Shown here piece by piece: positions 47,301-57,957 of a stretch of DNA of 64,000 nucleotides. The stretch covers positions 35,036,903 through 35,100,902 of the forward strand of contig CM036243.1 of assembly GCA_020698575.1 (NCBI GenBank), in the 5' to 3' direction. The notes beneath the pieces are model-generated. The model was given only the letters and a program-made list of their open reading frames with translations. It was not told the origin of the DNA and did no database searches. The position numbers were made by a program, and so were the translations under genes. This stretch comes from Bostrychus sinensis. Lineage: Eukaryota > Chordata > Actinopteri > Gobiiformes > Eleotridae. Numbering within the stretch: position 1 is the first letter of the stretch; each line of letters begins with the position of its first letter.

Positions 47301-47974
47301 CCAGGACTGAACCAGGACTGAACCAGGACTAACCCAAGGAATAAACCAGGACTAACCCAGGTATAAACCAGGACTAACCCAGGTATAAACCAGGACTAAC
47401 CCAGGTATAAACCAGGACTAACCCAGGTATAAACCAGGACTAACCCAGGAATAAACCAGGACTAACCAGAGATAAAACCAGGACTAACCCAGGACTAACC
47501 CAGGACTAACCCAGGACTAACCTAGGTATAAACCAGGACTAACTCAGGACTAACCTAGGAATAAACCAGGACTAACCCAAGAAATAAAGAAAAAAATAAA
47601 TCGCAGAATGTACAATAAAAAAGTTTACTAAACCAGGTCTAAACCAGGTCAGGTCTCAAACAGGTCTAAATCAGGTCTAAATCAGGTCTAAAAAGGACTA
47701 AACCAGGACTAAAATAAGGAATAAAGTAGGAATAAAAACAGAAAAATACACAGAAGAAAAAATGTAGATAAACCAGGTCTAAATCAGAACCAAACCAGGA
47801 CTAAATCAGGACTTAACCAGGTCTAAACACAACAGAATAATTTTGTTTTTAGTCTTCCATCGTGTTGTTGTCCAACACCTGTTTCTGCTTAGTTAGAGGC
47901 GCTCCCGTCGGCCACTCGTACTCTCTCCCGGCCGGACCGAACCTCATCCAGCTGCTGTCCAGGAGTCTCCGCAT
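44353..47974 (-). CDS. smim28: Small integral membrane protein 28-like protein
   Basis: Two coding exons on the minus strand: 47974-47879 (32 codons, phase 0) and 44775-44353 (stop TGA at 44355-44353), 172 residues in all. Exon 1 begins MRRLLDSSWMRFGPAGREYEW, very close in order and spacing to the N-terminus I recall for human SMIM28. Exon 2 starts EDSWTELD, then a hydrophobic segment of about 22 residues (LLVFVLLPLCSLLVLAVLAG), a WYRRC stop-transfer, an acidic ALDLEDPE stretch and a PPPYEE motif. This matches the family layout: short outer part, one membrane helix, cytosolic tail. PPxY motifs bind WW-domain proteins such as NEDD4 ligases; that use here is inferred. The donor (GTGTTGG) is weak but the phase fits. 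Codon third positions are GC-rich. The gene lies opposite to the unknown gene at 50402. Confidence 0.72.
44776..45484. other. SMIM28-like intron, 3' part
   Basis: Non-coding on inspection, with a poly-T run near 45160-45180. The minus-strand acceptor for the last exon (TTGTTTGTTTCCAG) lies at 44776-44789. Confidence 0.5.
45485..46418 (+). repeat. CAGCCTCCT minisatellite
   Basis: 9-bp units CAGCCTCCT, with CAGCCTCCATCAGCCTCAT and CATCAT variants, form larger repeated blocks. The 354-codon Ser/Pro/Leu frame is repeat-derived. It lies inside the intron of the minus-strand SMIM28-like gene. Confidence 0.93.
46535..46610 (+). mobile_element. SINE 5' fragment
   Basis: CTGTGGCAGAGTGGTTAGCG followed by CACCACCTTCACTGCACTAA is a truncated relative of the SINE at 15815. 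Confidence 0.5.
46725..47830 (-). repeat. CTAAACCAGGA-family array, divergent
   Basis: Units ACTAACCCAGG, ACTGACCCAGG and ATAAACCAGG alternate to 47580. A short interruption and weaker CTAAATCAGGT units follow to 47830, ending about 50 bp before exon 1 of the SMIM28-like gene. Confidence 0.9.
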
Positions 47975-48160
47975 CGTCTTCAGTCAACAATAAACCTCCC
48001 CAAAACCTCGGCTCACCACTGTCCCACTTCAAAATCCTCCCAAAAGGTGACAAGAAGAACACCCAAGAGCATGCTGCGTGAAGAAGTGGACAGAAGCGAC
48101 GGGACGGGACGCGGGGCAATAACGGGGTCTGAGGGAGGGGCTAAAGGTGGTCACATGGCG

Positions 48161-48167
48161 TTATATG
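48161..48167 (-). promoter_or_regulatory. TATA box of the SMIM28-like gene
   Basis: CATATAA on the minus strand within GCTGCATATAACG, about 190 bp before the minus-strand ATG at 47974. A leader of roughly 160 bases is expected. Confidence 0.55.
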
Positions 48168-48390
48168 CAGCAGGGCTCAGGATCCGGGCCAAAGCTGGGG
48201 ATTTGGAGCCTCACATCTGGCCCAGTGTACAACATCTGTGTGTGTGTGTGAGAGTGGACAGGACGGGGGGCTCTCGTGGCTCTTGTGGCACGTGGAGATT
48301 AGTTGGTTTTTTTTGTGTTTAGAGATGATGGAGCGAACGAGGAGAGGCACGTGTCAGACTCACGATCCTCGAGTACTAACAGCTGCTGCA

Positions 48391-48396
48391 TATAAG
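48391..48396 (+). promoter_or_regulatory. TATA box of a rightward transcript
   Basis: TATAAG within GCTGCTGCATATAAGTAC, about 225 bp from the minus-strand TATA box and pointing away. The predicted leader could end at the donor TATT|GTAAGT (48527-48532) and join the exon at 50402. Confidence 0.45.
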
Positions 48397-48529
48397 TACT
48401 ACACATGTTCTGATGCCTCTGTTCTCTGTGCACGACGGGACACTGCAGGGGAGGAGGATAAAGGTTTTAACAAGTATCAGTGTGAAACTTCTCCAGGGGA
48501 TTACTCAACTTGAGGAAAAATGTATTGTA

Positions 48530-50401
48530 AGTTTTGTGTGCTTATATGAGATATTAGTGATGTAAAAAAATCATTACATTCTTGGTTCACATCAGATGAA
48601 AGGCTTTTGCAGAGGGCAATATGGAAATAATCTGATTTGTGTTTCAGTGAATGAGAAAATACTGATTCCCAAACTGGGATTCTTTCTTTTCTAAAGCAGG
48701 ACAGTCTGGTTCCTCATTCACAGTGAACCATTTCCATTTGGTCGATTTGGAACTGGCCTATCACAGCTGTTTATCTGCTTACAGATACGGTAGATAATCT
48801 CCAAATCCAAGATGGCACCAGAGTGAATTTAATAACTTCTCTGACCTGATTAATGGTGTTTAGTGTTTTCCTTCATCGCCTGTTGGTTCTGCTGAAATCC
48901 TCATTGTTGTTCAGTCCTCTGTGGGATTTTTTTCTTTGAGTTGTTTCCATTTTAACAACAGTAAGGTAAGGTAAGGTAAGGTAAGGTATATTTATATGTC
49001 TTCCATAGGAGAAATTTGTCTTAGAAAGGGGCAGTGCTTACAATACAGTACAGTACATATAATACAGTTATAAAAACATTAAATAACTTACATAATAAAA
49101 CATACATACATTAGTATCAATGCACAGAATCTCAAACATACTGCAAATACATGCATATTTATGGATATCCCTGTCCACATATGAACACAGTACAAATAAA
49201 CTGAGCCTCATTTTAGCCTTCTGTAGTAAAGTCCCGCTGATGTCCGACTGTAACAATCACATTCAAACAAACACACTTTTTCCACAAGTGTCTGAAAAAC
49301 TGGCTTCTGCTGTTGTCCCTGTTCAGAAATAAGTACAGAGCTGCTCATAATAATGCGTACTCTGGTGTTTTATGGCAAAACCGGCAACAATCCTCCATGT
49401 TTGTATGGATCCCATCCTTAGTTTCTCTGATTGGTTAGCGCTGCCTGTGATTGTTTCACCCACTAGAAACAAAACTTAAGTGAAGGGACCAGACTAACAT
49501 CTTTGTGTTTTTTTTCACTCGTGCTTTTCCCAAGGCCTTTTCTTCATACATCAACTTTGTTTACTTTAGGCTGTTTCTCTCAGACTGGATCAATGACCTA
49601 CACATGAGTTGGGGAGGAAGGAAGCATCAACTATAAAAGGACGGGACTTTCTTTGTTTCACCATTTGCTCAGTGCATTTGCTCCTACTAGATCCATCCAT
49701 CCATCCACATCCATAGATCCAGTGTTTGTACATTAACCTCTTAAACCCGACTAGAGCCCGACGGGGCTCCGCCCCCTTGCGTCCGCTTGTTGGGACCATA
49801 ACGGGGAGATACAACGGCTGACACACACATGTTTGACATCCTCGTGTTCGGATAGTTCGTGGCAACAAAACTATCTAGTTCAATTTCTATTCAACAGTTG
49901 GATTCCGCCTGGATTTTTGGAACATGTATATCTTTCCATTACTTTGTTTATTTGGCACAAATTTTGCTGCAGTAGACCAAGATATGTGAAATTTTCAATT
50001 TATGTTGTTATTTGCTTCACTACAGGAAGGAAAAAGGCTTTTTTGGAGGCAAATATGTGTTTTTTTTTTCAGGCGGAAATTAGAATAATCCATTTCAACC
50101 TCAATTTATGGTCAAACAATATAATTTATTAATATTATTTCTCTTCCACAGTAATCCCCAAAGTCCACCAATTAATTTGCTACCAAGGTTAGCTATGTAC
50201 ACCTAGTAAATGCTAAGTAAAACCTTAATAAATGTAGATATAGAATTTTCGGGAAAAAGGCCTCAGAGCTTAACAGGTTAAAGTACTTAAATCACTGCTC
50301 GCCGTGACCTTGTGTCTGCTCTTCTAACTACAACAATACTAAAACTGTATTGCCATAACTACTGTATGCAGCTCCCATGGGACAGAAAACCAAAAATTTA
50401 G
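48530..50401. other. Region between the rightward TATA box and the unknown gene
   Basis: Holds (GGTAA)n at 48960-48988 leading into a retroelement-like end (CTTCCATAGGAGAAATTTGT) and the TTAA-flanked element at 49734-50280. No coding exon was recognised. Confidence 0.45.
49734..50280. mobile_element. piggyBac-like miniature element
   Basis: TTAA at both ends with inverted CCTCTTAAAC and GCTTAACAGG. The TTAA target and short CC-starting ends fit the piggyBac group. No transposase. Confidence 0.5.
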
Positions 50402-53400
50402 ATGGTGTCGCTGTACAACATGGATATGCGAGACGTCTTCCCCGTCCGAAAAACTGCTCTCAAAGACGTCCTGCGCTGGAGCCGACACCACCAGAGCAGA
50501 GGAGCTCCTCCCGTCCCGCCACGACCCAACAGAGACGCCAAACCTGCCAAACTCTACCACGTGCAGTACTCAGAGTATCCAGCAGGGACACAGGGGACAA
50601 GGAGCAGACAGACGCAGGTGGAGGAGCGGGAGGGCGCCATCTGTCTGCAGGTGGTGTCAGCGCGGGCCACTGCGGAGAGCTGGAGACCGGACAGGGACAC
50701 AGAGGAGAGGCACTCTTCAGGTGAGAGGACAGGTGAGAGGACAGGTGAGAGGACAGGTGAGAGGACAGGTGAGAGAGCAGGTGAGAGGACAGGTGAGAGA
50801 GCAGGTGAGAGGACAGGTGAGAGAGCAGGTGAGAGGACAGGTGAGAGGACAGGTGAGAGGACAGGTGAGAGGACAGGTGAGAGGACAGGTGAGAGGACAG
50901 GTGAGAGGACAGGTGATAGAGCAGGTGAGAGGACAGGTGAGAGGACAGGTGAGAGAGCAGGTGAGAGGACAGGTGAGAGGACAGGTGATAGAGCAGGTGA
51001 GAGGACAGGTGAGAGGACAGGTGAGAGAGCAGGTGAGAGGACAGGTGAGAGGACAGGTGAGAGAGCAGGTGAGAGAGCAGGTGAGAGGACAGGTGAGAGG
51101 ACAGGTGAGAGAGCAGGTGAGAGGACAGGTGAGAGAGCAGGTGAGAGGACAGGTGAGAGGACAGGTGAGAGGACAGGTGAGAGGACAGGTGAGAGAGCAG
51201 GTGAGAGAGCAGGTGAGAGGACAGGTGAGAGGACAGGTGAGAGGACAGGTGAGAGGACAGGTGAGAGAGCAGGTGAGAGGACAGGTGAGAGAGCAGGTGA
51301 GAGGACAGGTGAGAGGACAGGTGAGAGGACAGGTGAGAGAGCAGGTGAGAGGACAGGTGAGAGAGCAGGTGAGAGGACAGGTGAGAGGACAGGTGAGAGG
51401 ACAGGTGAGAGGACAGGTGAGAGGACAGGTGATAGAGCAGGTGAGAGGACAGGTGAGAGGACAGGTGAGAGAGCAGGTGAGAGGACAGGTGAGAGGACAG
51501 GTGAGAGAGCAGGTGAGAGAGCAGGTGAGAGGACAGGTGAGAGGACAGGTGAGAGAGCAGGTGAGAGGACAGGTGAGAGAGCAGGTGAGAGGACAGGTGA
51601 GAGGACAGGTGAGAGGACAGGTGAGAGGACAGGTGAGAGAGCAGGTGAGAGAGCAGGTGAGAGGACAGGTGAGAGGACAGGTGAGAGGACAGGTGAGAGG
51701 ACAGGTGAGAGAGCAGGTGAGAGGACAGGTGAGAGAGCAGGTGAGAGGACAGGTGAGAGGACAGGTGAGAGGACAGGTGAGAGAGCAGGTGAGAGGACAG
51801 GTGAGAGAGCAGGTGAGAGGACAGGTGAGAGGACAGGTGAGAGAGCAGGTGAGAGGACAGGTGAGAGAGCAGGTGAGAGAGCAGGTGAGAGGACAGGTGA
51901 GAGGACAGGTGAGAGAGCAGGTGAGAGAGCAGGTGAGAGAGCAGGTGAGAGGACAGGTGAGAGGACAGGTGAGAGGACAGGTGAGAGAGCAGGTGAGAGG
52001 ACAGGTGAGAGAGCAGGTGAGAGGACAGGTGAGAGAGCAGGTGAGAGGACAGGTGAGAGGACAGGTGAGAGGACAGGTGAGAGGACAGGTGATAGAGCAG
52101 GTGAGAGGACAGGTGAGAGAGCAGGTGAGAGGACAGGTGAGAGGACAGGTGAGAGGACAGGTGAGAGAGCAGGTGAGAGAACAGGTGAGAGGACAGGTGA
52201 GAGAGCAGGTGAGAGGACAGGTGAGAGAGCAGGTGAGAGGACAGGTGAGAGAGCAGGTGAGAGGACAGGTGAGAGGACAGGTGATAGAGCAGGTGAGAGG
52301 ACAGGTGATAGAGCAGGTGAGAGAACAGGTGAGAGAGCAGGTGAGAGGACAGGTGAGAGGACAGGTGAGAGGACAGGTGAGAGAGCAGGTGAGAGAGCAG
52401 GTGAGAGGACAGGTGAGAGGACAGGTGAGAGAGCAGGTGAGAGGACAGGTGAGAGGACAGGTGAGAGGACAGGTGAGAGAGCAGGTGAGAGGACAGGTGA
52501 GAGGACAGGTGATAGAGCAGGTGAGAGGACAGGTGAGAGAGCAGGTGAGAGGACAGGTGAGAGGACAGGTGAGAGGACAGGTGAGAGAGCAGGTGAGAGG
52601 ACAGGTGAGAGAGCAGGTGAGAGAGCAGGTGAGAGGACAGGTGAGAGAGCAGGTGAGAGGACAGGTGAGAGGACAGGTGAGAGAGCAGGTGAGAGGACAG
52701 GTGAGAGAGCAGGTGAGAGGACAGGTGAGAGAGCAGGTGAGAGGACAGGTGAGAGGACAGGTGAGAGAGCAGGTGAGAGGACAGGTGAGAGAGCAGGTGA
52801 GAGGACAGGTGAGAGGACAGGTGAGAGGACAGGTGAGAGAGCAGGTGAGAGGACAGGTGAGAGGACAGGTGAGACAGCAGGTGAGAGGACAGGTGAGAGA
52901 GCAGGTGAGAGGACAGGTGAGAGAGCAGGTGAGAGGACAGGTGAGAGGACAGGTGAGAGAGCAGGTGAGAGGACAGGTGAGAGAGCAGGTGAGAGGACAG
53001 GTGAGAGGACAGGTGAGAGGACAGGTGAGAGAGCAGGTGAGAGGACAGGTGAGAGGACAGGTGAGAGAGCAGGTGAGAGGACAGGTGAGAGAGCAGGTGA
53101 GAGGACAGGTGAGAGGACAGGTGAGAGAGCAGGTGAGAGGACAGGTGAGAGGACAGGTGATAGAGCAGGTGAGAGGACAGGTGAGAGGACAGGTGAGAGG
53201 ACAGGTGAGAGGACAGGTGAGAGGACAGGTGAGAGAACAGGTGAGAGGACAGGTGATAGAGCAGGTGAGAGGACAGGTGAGAGGACAGGTGAGAGGACAG
53301 GTGAGAGAGCAGGTGAGAGAACAGGTGAGAGGACAGGTGAGAGGACAGGTGAGAGGACAGGTGATAGAGCAGGTGAGAGGACAGGTGAGAGAGCAGGTGA

Positions 53401-55756
53401 GAGGACAGGTGAGAGGACAGGTGAGAGGACAGGTGAGAGAGCAGGTGAGAGAACAGGTGAGAGGACAGGTGAGAGAGCAGGTGAGAGGACAGGTGAGAGA
53501 GCAGGTGAGAGGACAGGTGAGAGAGCAGGTGAGAGGACAGGTGAGAGGACAGGTGATAGAGCAGGTGAGAGGACAGGTGAGAGGACAGGTGATAGAGCAG
53601 GTGAGAGAACAGGTGAGAGAGCAGGTGAGAGGACAGGTGAGAGGACAGGTGAGAGGACAGGTGAGAGAGCAGGTGAGAGAGCAGGTGAGAGGACAGGTGA
53701 GAGGACAGGTGAGAGAGCAGGTGAGAGGACAGGTGAGAGGACAGGTGAGAGGACAGGTGAGAGAGCAGGTGAGAGGACAGGTGAGAGGACAGGTGATAGA
53801 GCAGGTGAGAGGACAGGTGAGAGAGCAGGTGAGAGGACAGGTGAGAGGACAGGTGAGAGGACAGGTGAGAGAGCAGGTGAGAGGACAGGTGAGAGAGCAG
53901 GTGAGAGAGCAGGTGAGAGGACAGGTGAGAGAGCAGGTGAGAGGACAGGTGAGAGGACAGGTGAGAGAGCAGGTGAGAGGACAGGTGAGAGAGCAGGTGA
54001 GAGGACAGGTGAGAGAGCAGGTGAGAGGACAGGTGAGAGGACAGGTGAGAGAGCAGGTGAGAGGACAGGTGAGAGAGCAGGTGAGAGGACAGGTGAGAGG
54101 ACAGGTGAGAGGACAGGTGAGAGAGCAGGTGAGAGGACAGGTGAGAGGACAGGTGAGACAGCAGGTGAGAGGACAGGTGAGAGAGCAGGTGAGAGGACAG
54201 GTGAGAGAGCAGGTGAGAGGACAGGTGAGAGGACAGGTGAGAGAGCAGGTGAGAGGACAGGTGAGAGAGCAGGTGAGAGGACAGGTGAGAGGACAGGTGA
54301 GAGAGCAGGTGAGAGGACAGGTGAGAGGACAGGTGAGAGAGCAGGTGAGAGGACAGGTGAGAGAGCAGGTGAGAGGACAGGTGAGAGGACAGGTGAGAGA
54401 GCAGGTGAGAGGACAGGTGAGAGGACAGGTGATAGAGCAGGTGAGAGGACAGGTGAGAGGACAGGTGAGAGGACAGGTGAGAGGACAGGTGAGAGAACAG
54501 GTGAGAGGACAGGTGATAGAGCAGGTGAGAGGACAGGTGAGAGGACAGGTGAGAGGACAGGTGAGAGAGCAGGTGAGAGAACAGGTGAGAGGACAGGTGA
54601 GAGGACAGGTGAGAGGACAGGTGAGAGAGCAGGTGAGAGGACAGGTGAGAGGACAGGTGAGAGAACAGGTGAGAGGACAGGTGATAGAGCAGGTGAGAGG
54701 ACAGGTGAGAGAGCAGGTGAGAGGACAGGTGAGAGGACAGGTGAGAGGACAGGTGAGAGAGCAGGTGAGAGGACAGGTGAGAGGACAGGTGAGAGAGCAG
54801 GTGAGAGGACAGGTGAGAGAGCAGGTGAGAGGACAGGTGAGAGAGCAGGTGAGAGGACAGGTGAGAGGACAGGTGATAGAGCAGGTGAGAGGACAGGTGA
54901 GAGGACAGGTGAGAGAGCAGGTGAGAGGACAGGTGAGAGAGCAGGTGAGAGGACAGGTGAGAGGACAGGTGAGAGAGCAGGTGAGAGGACAGGTGAGAGG
55001 ACAGGTGATAGAGCAGGTGAGAGGACAGGTGAGAGGACAGGTGAGAGGACAGGTGATAGAGCAGGTGAGAGGACAGGTGAGAGGACAGGTGAGAGGACAG
55101 GTGATAGAGCAGGTGAGAGGACAGGTGAGAGGGCAGGTGAGAGGACAGGTGAGAGAGCAGGTGAGAGGACAGGTTCCATTGTTTGGAAAAGGTTGTTAAA
55201 ATTTGTTAAATTTAGTACATTAAGTTATTATCAGTAATAATACTTTTTCTGAACAATGGATAGTGTGTTGCCTGTAAGATGAGTTAAAAAATAATGATAG
55301 TGAGAAAAATTTTAAATTGAAAGTTTTTAGAGGTATGAAATTGAACAAAAAAATGTATATAGTTGTTGAAAAATTTAGCTTTTGAGTTGGCCCCAAAACT
55401 AAAAAATCTTGAGGAATCCTGTTGCCTTAAGTTTTGGAGTTGTGTTTTTTTTTTTTTTTTACAGTGCACTGTCCCAAAGCCATGCATGCACAGGAGGAGT
55501 CAGTCTCTAAGTATTAACCCTGCGACTAACTGTGGCTGCTGCTCACTGTGTGTCCCGCCTAAGGCCCATAGTTACCGGGACAGGCTCCAGTTTCCTGTGA
55601 CTCTGATTAAAACTTTACTCTCCTTGTGTTTTTGTGCTTGGGCCAGGTCTGAGGACACAAACCGGGGGAAGACCTGAAAACGCAGATCGAGCGAATCCTA
55701 AAGTGATCCAAGTGAAACCAGCAGTGCCTCTGAGAACCTCGAGCGTCTTTGTGTGA
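50402..55756 (+). CDS. Unknown proline/arginine-rich protein, two coding exons around a giant minisatellite intron
   Basis: Exon 50402-50720 opens with ATG right after an in-frame TAG, so the start is well defined. It encodes MVSLYNMDMRDVFPVRKTAL, then PPVPPRPNR (an SH3-ligand-like PxxPxR) and AKLYHVQYSEYP. GC-rich third positions support this frame over the other open frame at 50377. It ends ...CACTCTTCAG|GTGAG in phase 1. The best partner exon is 55647-55756, after the acceptor TGCTTGGGCCAG; it continues in phase with LRTQTGGRPENADRANPK and ends in TSSVFV (TGA 55754-55756). The total is 142 residues, with no signal peptide or membrane helix. The intron begins with the 12-bp splice-donor-like array. 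An untranslated first exon near 48421 is possible. I do not recognise the family. The second exon is less certain than the first. Confidence 0.5.
50721..55176 (+). repeat. 12-bp minisatellite of tandem consensus 5' splice sites
   Basis: About 371 units of GTGAGAGGACAG or GTGAGAGAGCAG, with GTGATAGAGCAG variants, start exactly at the donor of the exon ending at 50720. Most units join as CAG|GTGAGA, the vertebrate 5' splice consensus. The stop-free frames (TGERAGER and others) are by-products. A rare GAGACAGCAG variant at 52871 recurs at 54155, showing a 1284-bp higher-order duplication. Confidence 0.95.
55177..55646. other. Unknown-gene intron, 3' part
   Basis: Includes a poly-T/ACAG acceptor-like site near 55445-55463 and the SINE-tail module CGCCTAAGGCCCATAGTTAC at 55556. 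The predicted acceptor TTTTTGTGCTTGGGCCAG ends at 55646. Confidence 0.4.
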
Positions 55757-55837
55757 CTGAGTGGACCAGCGACTCAGAACAGCAGAGTACACTTTTAACT
55801 CAAGAGAGATGTCTACAGTGTGGTTTTTGGGGAATTT

Positions 55838-56762
55838 TAGTCCTGGTTTAGTCTCGGTTTAGTCCTGATTTAGACCTGGTTTAGTCTTGTTTAGAGGCCT
55901 AGTTTAGTCCTGGTTTAGTCCTGGTTTAGTCCTGGTTTAGTCCTGGTTTAGTCCTGATTTAGACCTGGTTTAGTCCTTGTTTAGTCCTGATTTAGACCGG
56001 GTTTAGTCCTTGTTTAGTCCTGATTTAGACCTTGTTTAGTCTTGGTTTAGAGGCCTAGTTTAGTCCTGGTTTAGGCCTGGTTTAGACCTGGTTTAGTCGT
56101 GGTTTAGTCCTGGTTTAGTCCTGGTTTAGACCTGGTTTAGACCTTGTTTAGTCCTGATTTAGACCTTGTTTAGTCTTGGTTTAGAGGCCTAGTTTAGTCC
56201 TGGTTTAGTCCTGGTTTAGTCCTGGTTTAGTCCTGGTTTAGCCCTGGTTTAGTCCTGGTTTAGACCTGGTTTAGACCTGGTTTAGTCCTGGTTTAGTCCT
56301 GGTTTAGTCCTGATTTAGACCTGGTTTAGTCCTTGTTTAGTCCTGATTTAGACCTTGTTTAGTCTTGGTTTAGAGGCCTAGTTTAGTCCTGGTTTAGTCC
56401 TGGTTTAGTCCTGGTTTAGCCCTGGTTTAGTCCTGGTTTAGTCCTGGTTTAGTCCTGGTTTAGCCCTGGTTTAGTCCTGGTTTAGACCTGGTTTAGACCT
56501 GGTTTAGTCCTGGTTTAGTCCTGGTTTAGCCCTGGTTTAGTCCTGGTTTAGTCCTGGTTTAGTCCTGGTTTAGCCCTGGTTTAGACCTGGTTTAGACCTG
56601 GTTTAGCCCTGGTTTAGCCCTGGTTTAGTCCTGGTTTAGTCCTGGTTTAGTCCTGGTTTAGTCCTGGTTTAGTCCTGGTTTAGACCTGGTTTAGTCCTGG
56701 TTTAGTCCTGGTTTAGTCCTGGTTTAGTCCTGGTTTAGTCCTGGTTTAGTCCTGGTTTAGTG
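55838..56762 (+). repeat. TCCTGGTTTAG array
   Basis: About 80 units with TTTAGAGGCCTAGTTTAG markers, in the same orientation as the arrays at 14575 and 57958. Confidence 0.93.
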
Positions 56763-56819
56763 TGTGTCCCGCAGCTGTCTCTGAGTCGAGTACAGATGGA
56801 TTATTGTTGATTAAATGTA

Positions 56820-57315
56820 TGGAGTGGATTAGACACGAGGGCTGTGTTCACGCTGTGGGGCAGAGGGACTGAGGTCGGGACCGTCCCAGGTCAATTATCG
56901 TCAAAACAAAATACAAATAACACAGATTACCTCTCCGTCAGGTCTCCTGTTGGTGGGCGGGATGTATCAGGCAGCGTGGGAACCGTTTGTCCTCAGAGTT
57001 GATGAGCTAGCAGCAGGAAAAATGGGCGAGAGTAAAGGATTTGAGCAGGTTCCTGGCCTGCAGTGGTCAGGATCTGTCAAAATCAACAACTGAGAGCTGG
57101 ACAGAGACGGCCTGGTCACGCCTCGGGTCAGCAGGGGAGATGTTTGCTCACGTCGTGTCCTCGGGCAAGACACTTCACCCTCCTCGATTATGTTTGGCGT
57201 TGGTCGGAGAGGCCAGCGAGTGACTGAGGAGAGAAGGAAGAGTGCACCAAACTGTAAAGCACTGAGTGTCTAGAAAAGCGCTGTATAAGACAAAAGCATT
57301 ATTATTATTATCATA
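56820..57315 (+). mobile_element. SINE-related repeat
   Basis: CTGCAGTGGTCAGGAT is shared with 18738. CTCGGGCAAGACACTTCACC and GTGTCTAGAAAAGCGCTGTA with an (ATT)n tail at 57300 match teleost SINE tails. The segment 57041-57223 is open but has no protein likeness. Confidence 0.5.
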
Positions 57316-57957
57316 TGTTTATGTTTCTTAATTGAAAGAGACAGAGTTATGACAACTAATGTATCTGCAAATGTATCAGAGCGACTTCAGTGAGACTGTG
57401 TGAAGCTTTGAGAATGAAAACTGTGTGAAAAAATGAGAAATGTTCTAAATAATTTGCAAACAGAAAATCTGTTGAAATAGAGGTTTGAAGAAAAAGATCA
57501 TCTGGAAGTAGGTTTCAGTAAATAAGCTGAAGCGACTGAGGAAAAACTGTAATAAAAACACATTGTATGCGCTTATCCTGGGACAGTCCAGACTTTTCCA
57601 TTTTTTTTTTCTATTTATTTATTTAAACGGGACAATGCATGTTAATGAACAGACAGGCATATATAGCATGAACGTAAACATACCGGATTCTAGCAAGAAT
57701 GCTAATTTCCATCCGTTGTCCCAAGGGTTGAGGGAAATAGGAGAATGTCATACAGCACATTGAACATTGATCATTATAAACTATAAAAATATCTAAAACC
57801 CCTTTTAGTACATACAGCTTGACCACCCATTATTACCATAAGTGTACCAGCACCCGCTTCGTCCATACAGATTATGGGGCCACACAGAAGTTAAATTCAA
57901 TATACTACATTACATACATTATATACACATGTTCTAGTATATATACACCTGCACTAC
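57316..57957. other. Non-coding, likely retroelement 3' region
   Basis: AT-rich. From 57600, TTTTTTTTTTCTATTTATTT followed by AACGGGACAATGCATGTTAA looks like the 3' end of a minus-strand retroelement. AAGTTAAATTCAATAT near 57889 recurs at 61024. Confidence 0.4.

Noticed and set aside
50377..50724. Alternative frame MGQKTKNLDG in the exon at 50402
   Set aside because: Third positions are not GC-biased in this frame, and it stops just inside the array, while the 50402 frame joins a downstream exon in phase.
50402..55237. 1611-codon open frame (TGERAGER repeats) as one giant protein
   Set aside because: The frame is open only because the 12-bp unit has no stop. The first 106 codons look real, but the array starts at a perfect donor, and a phase-matched exon lies downstream.
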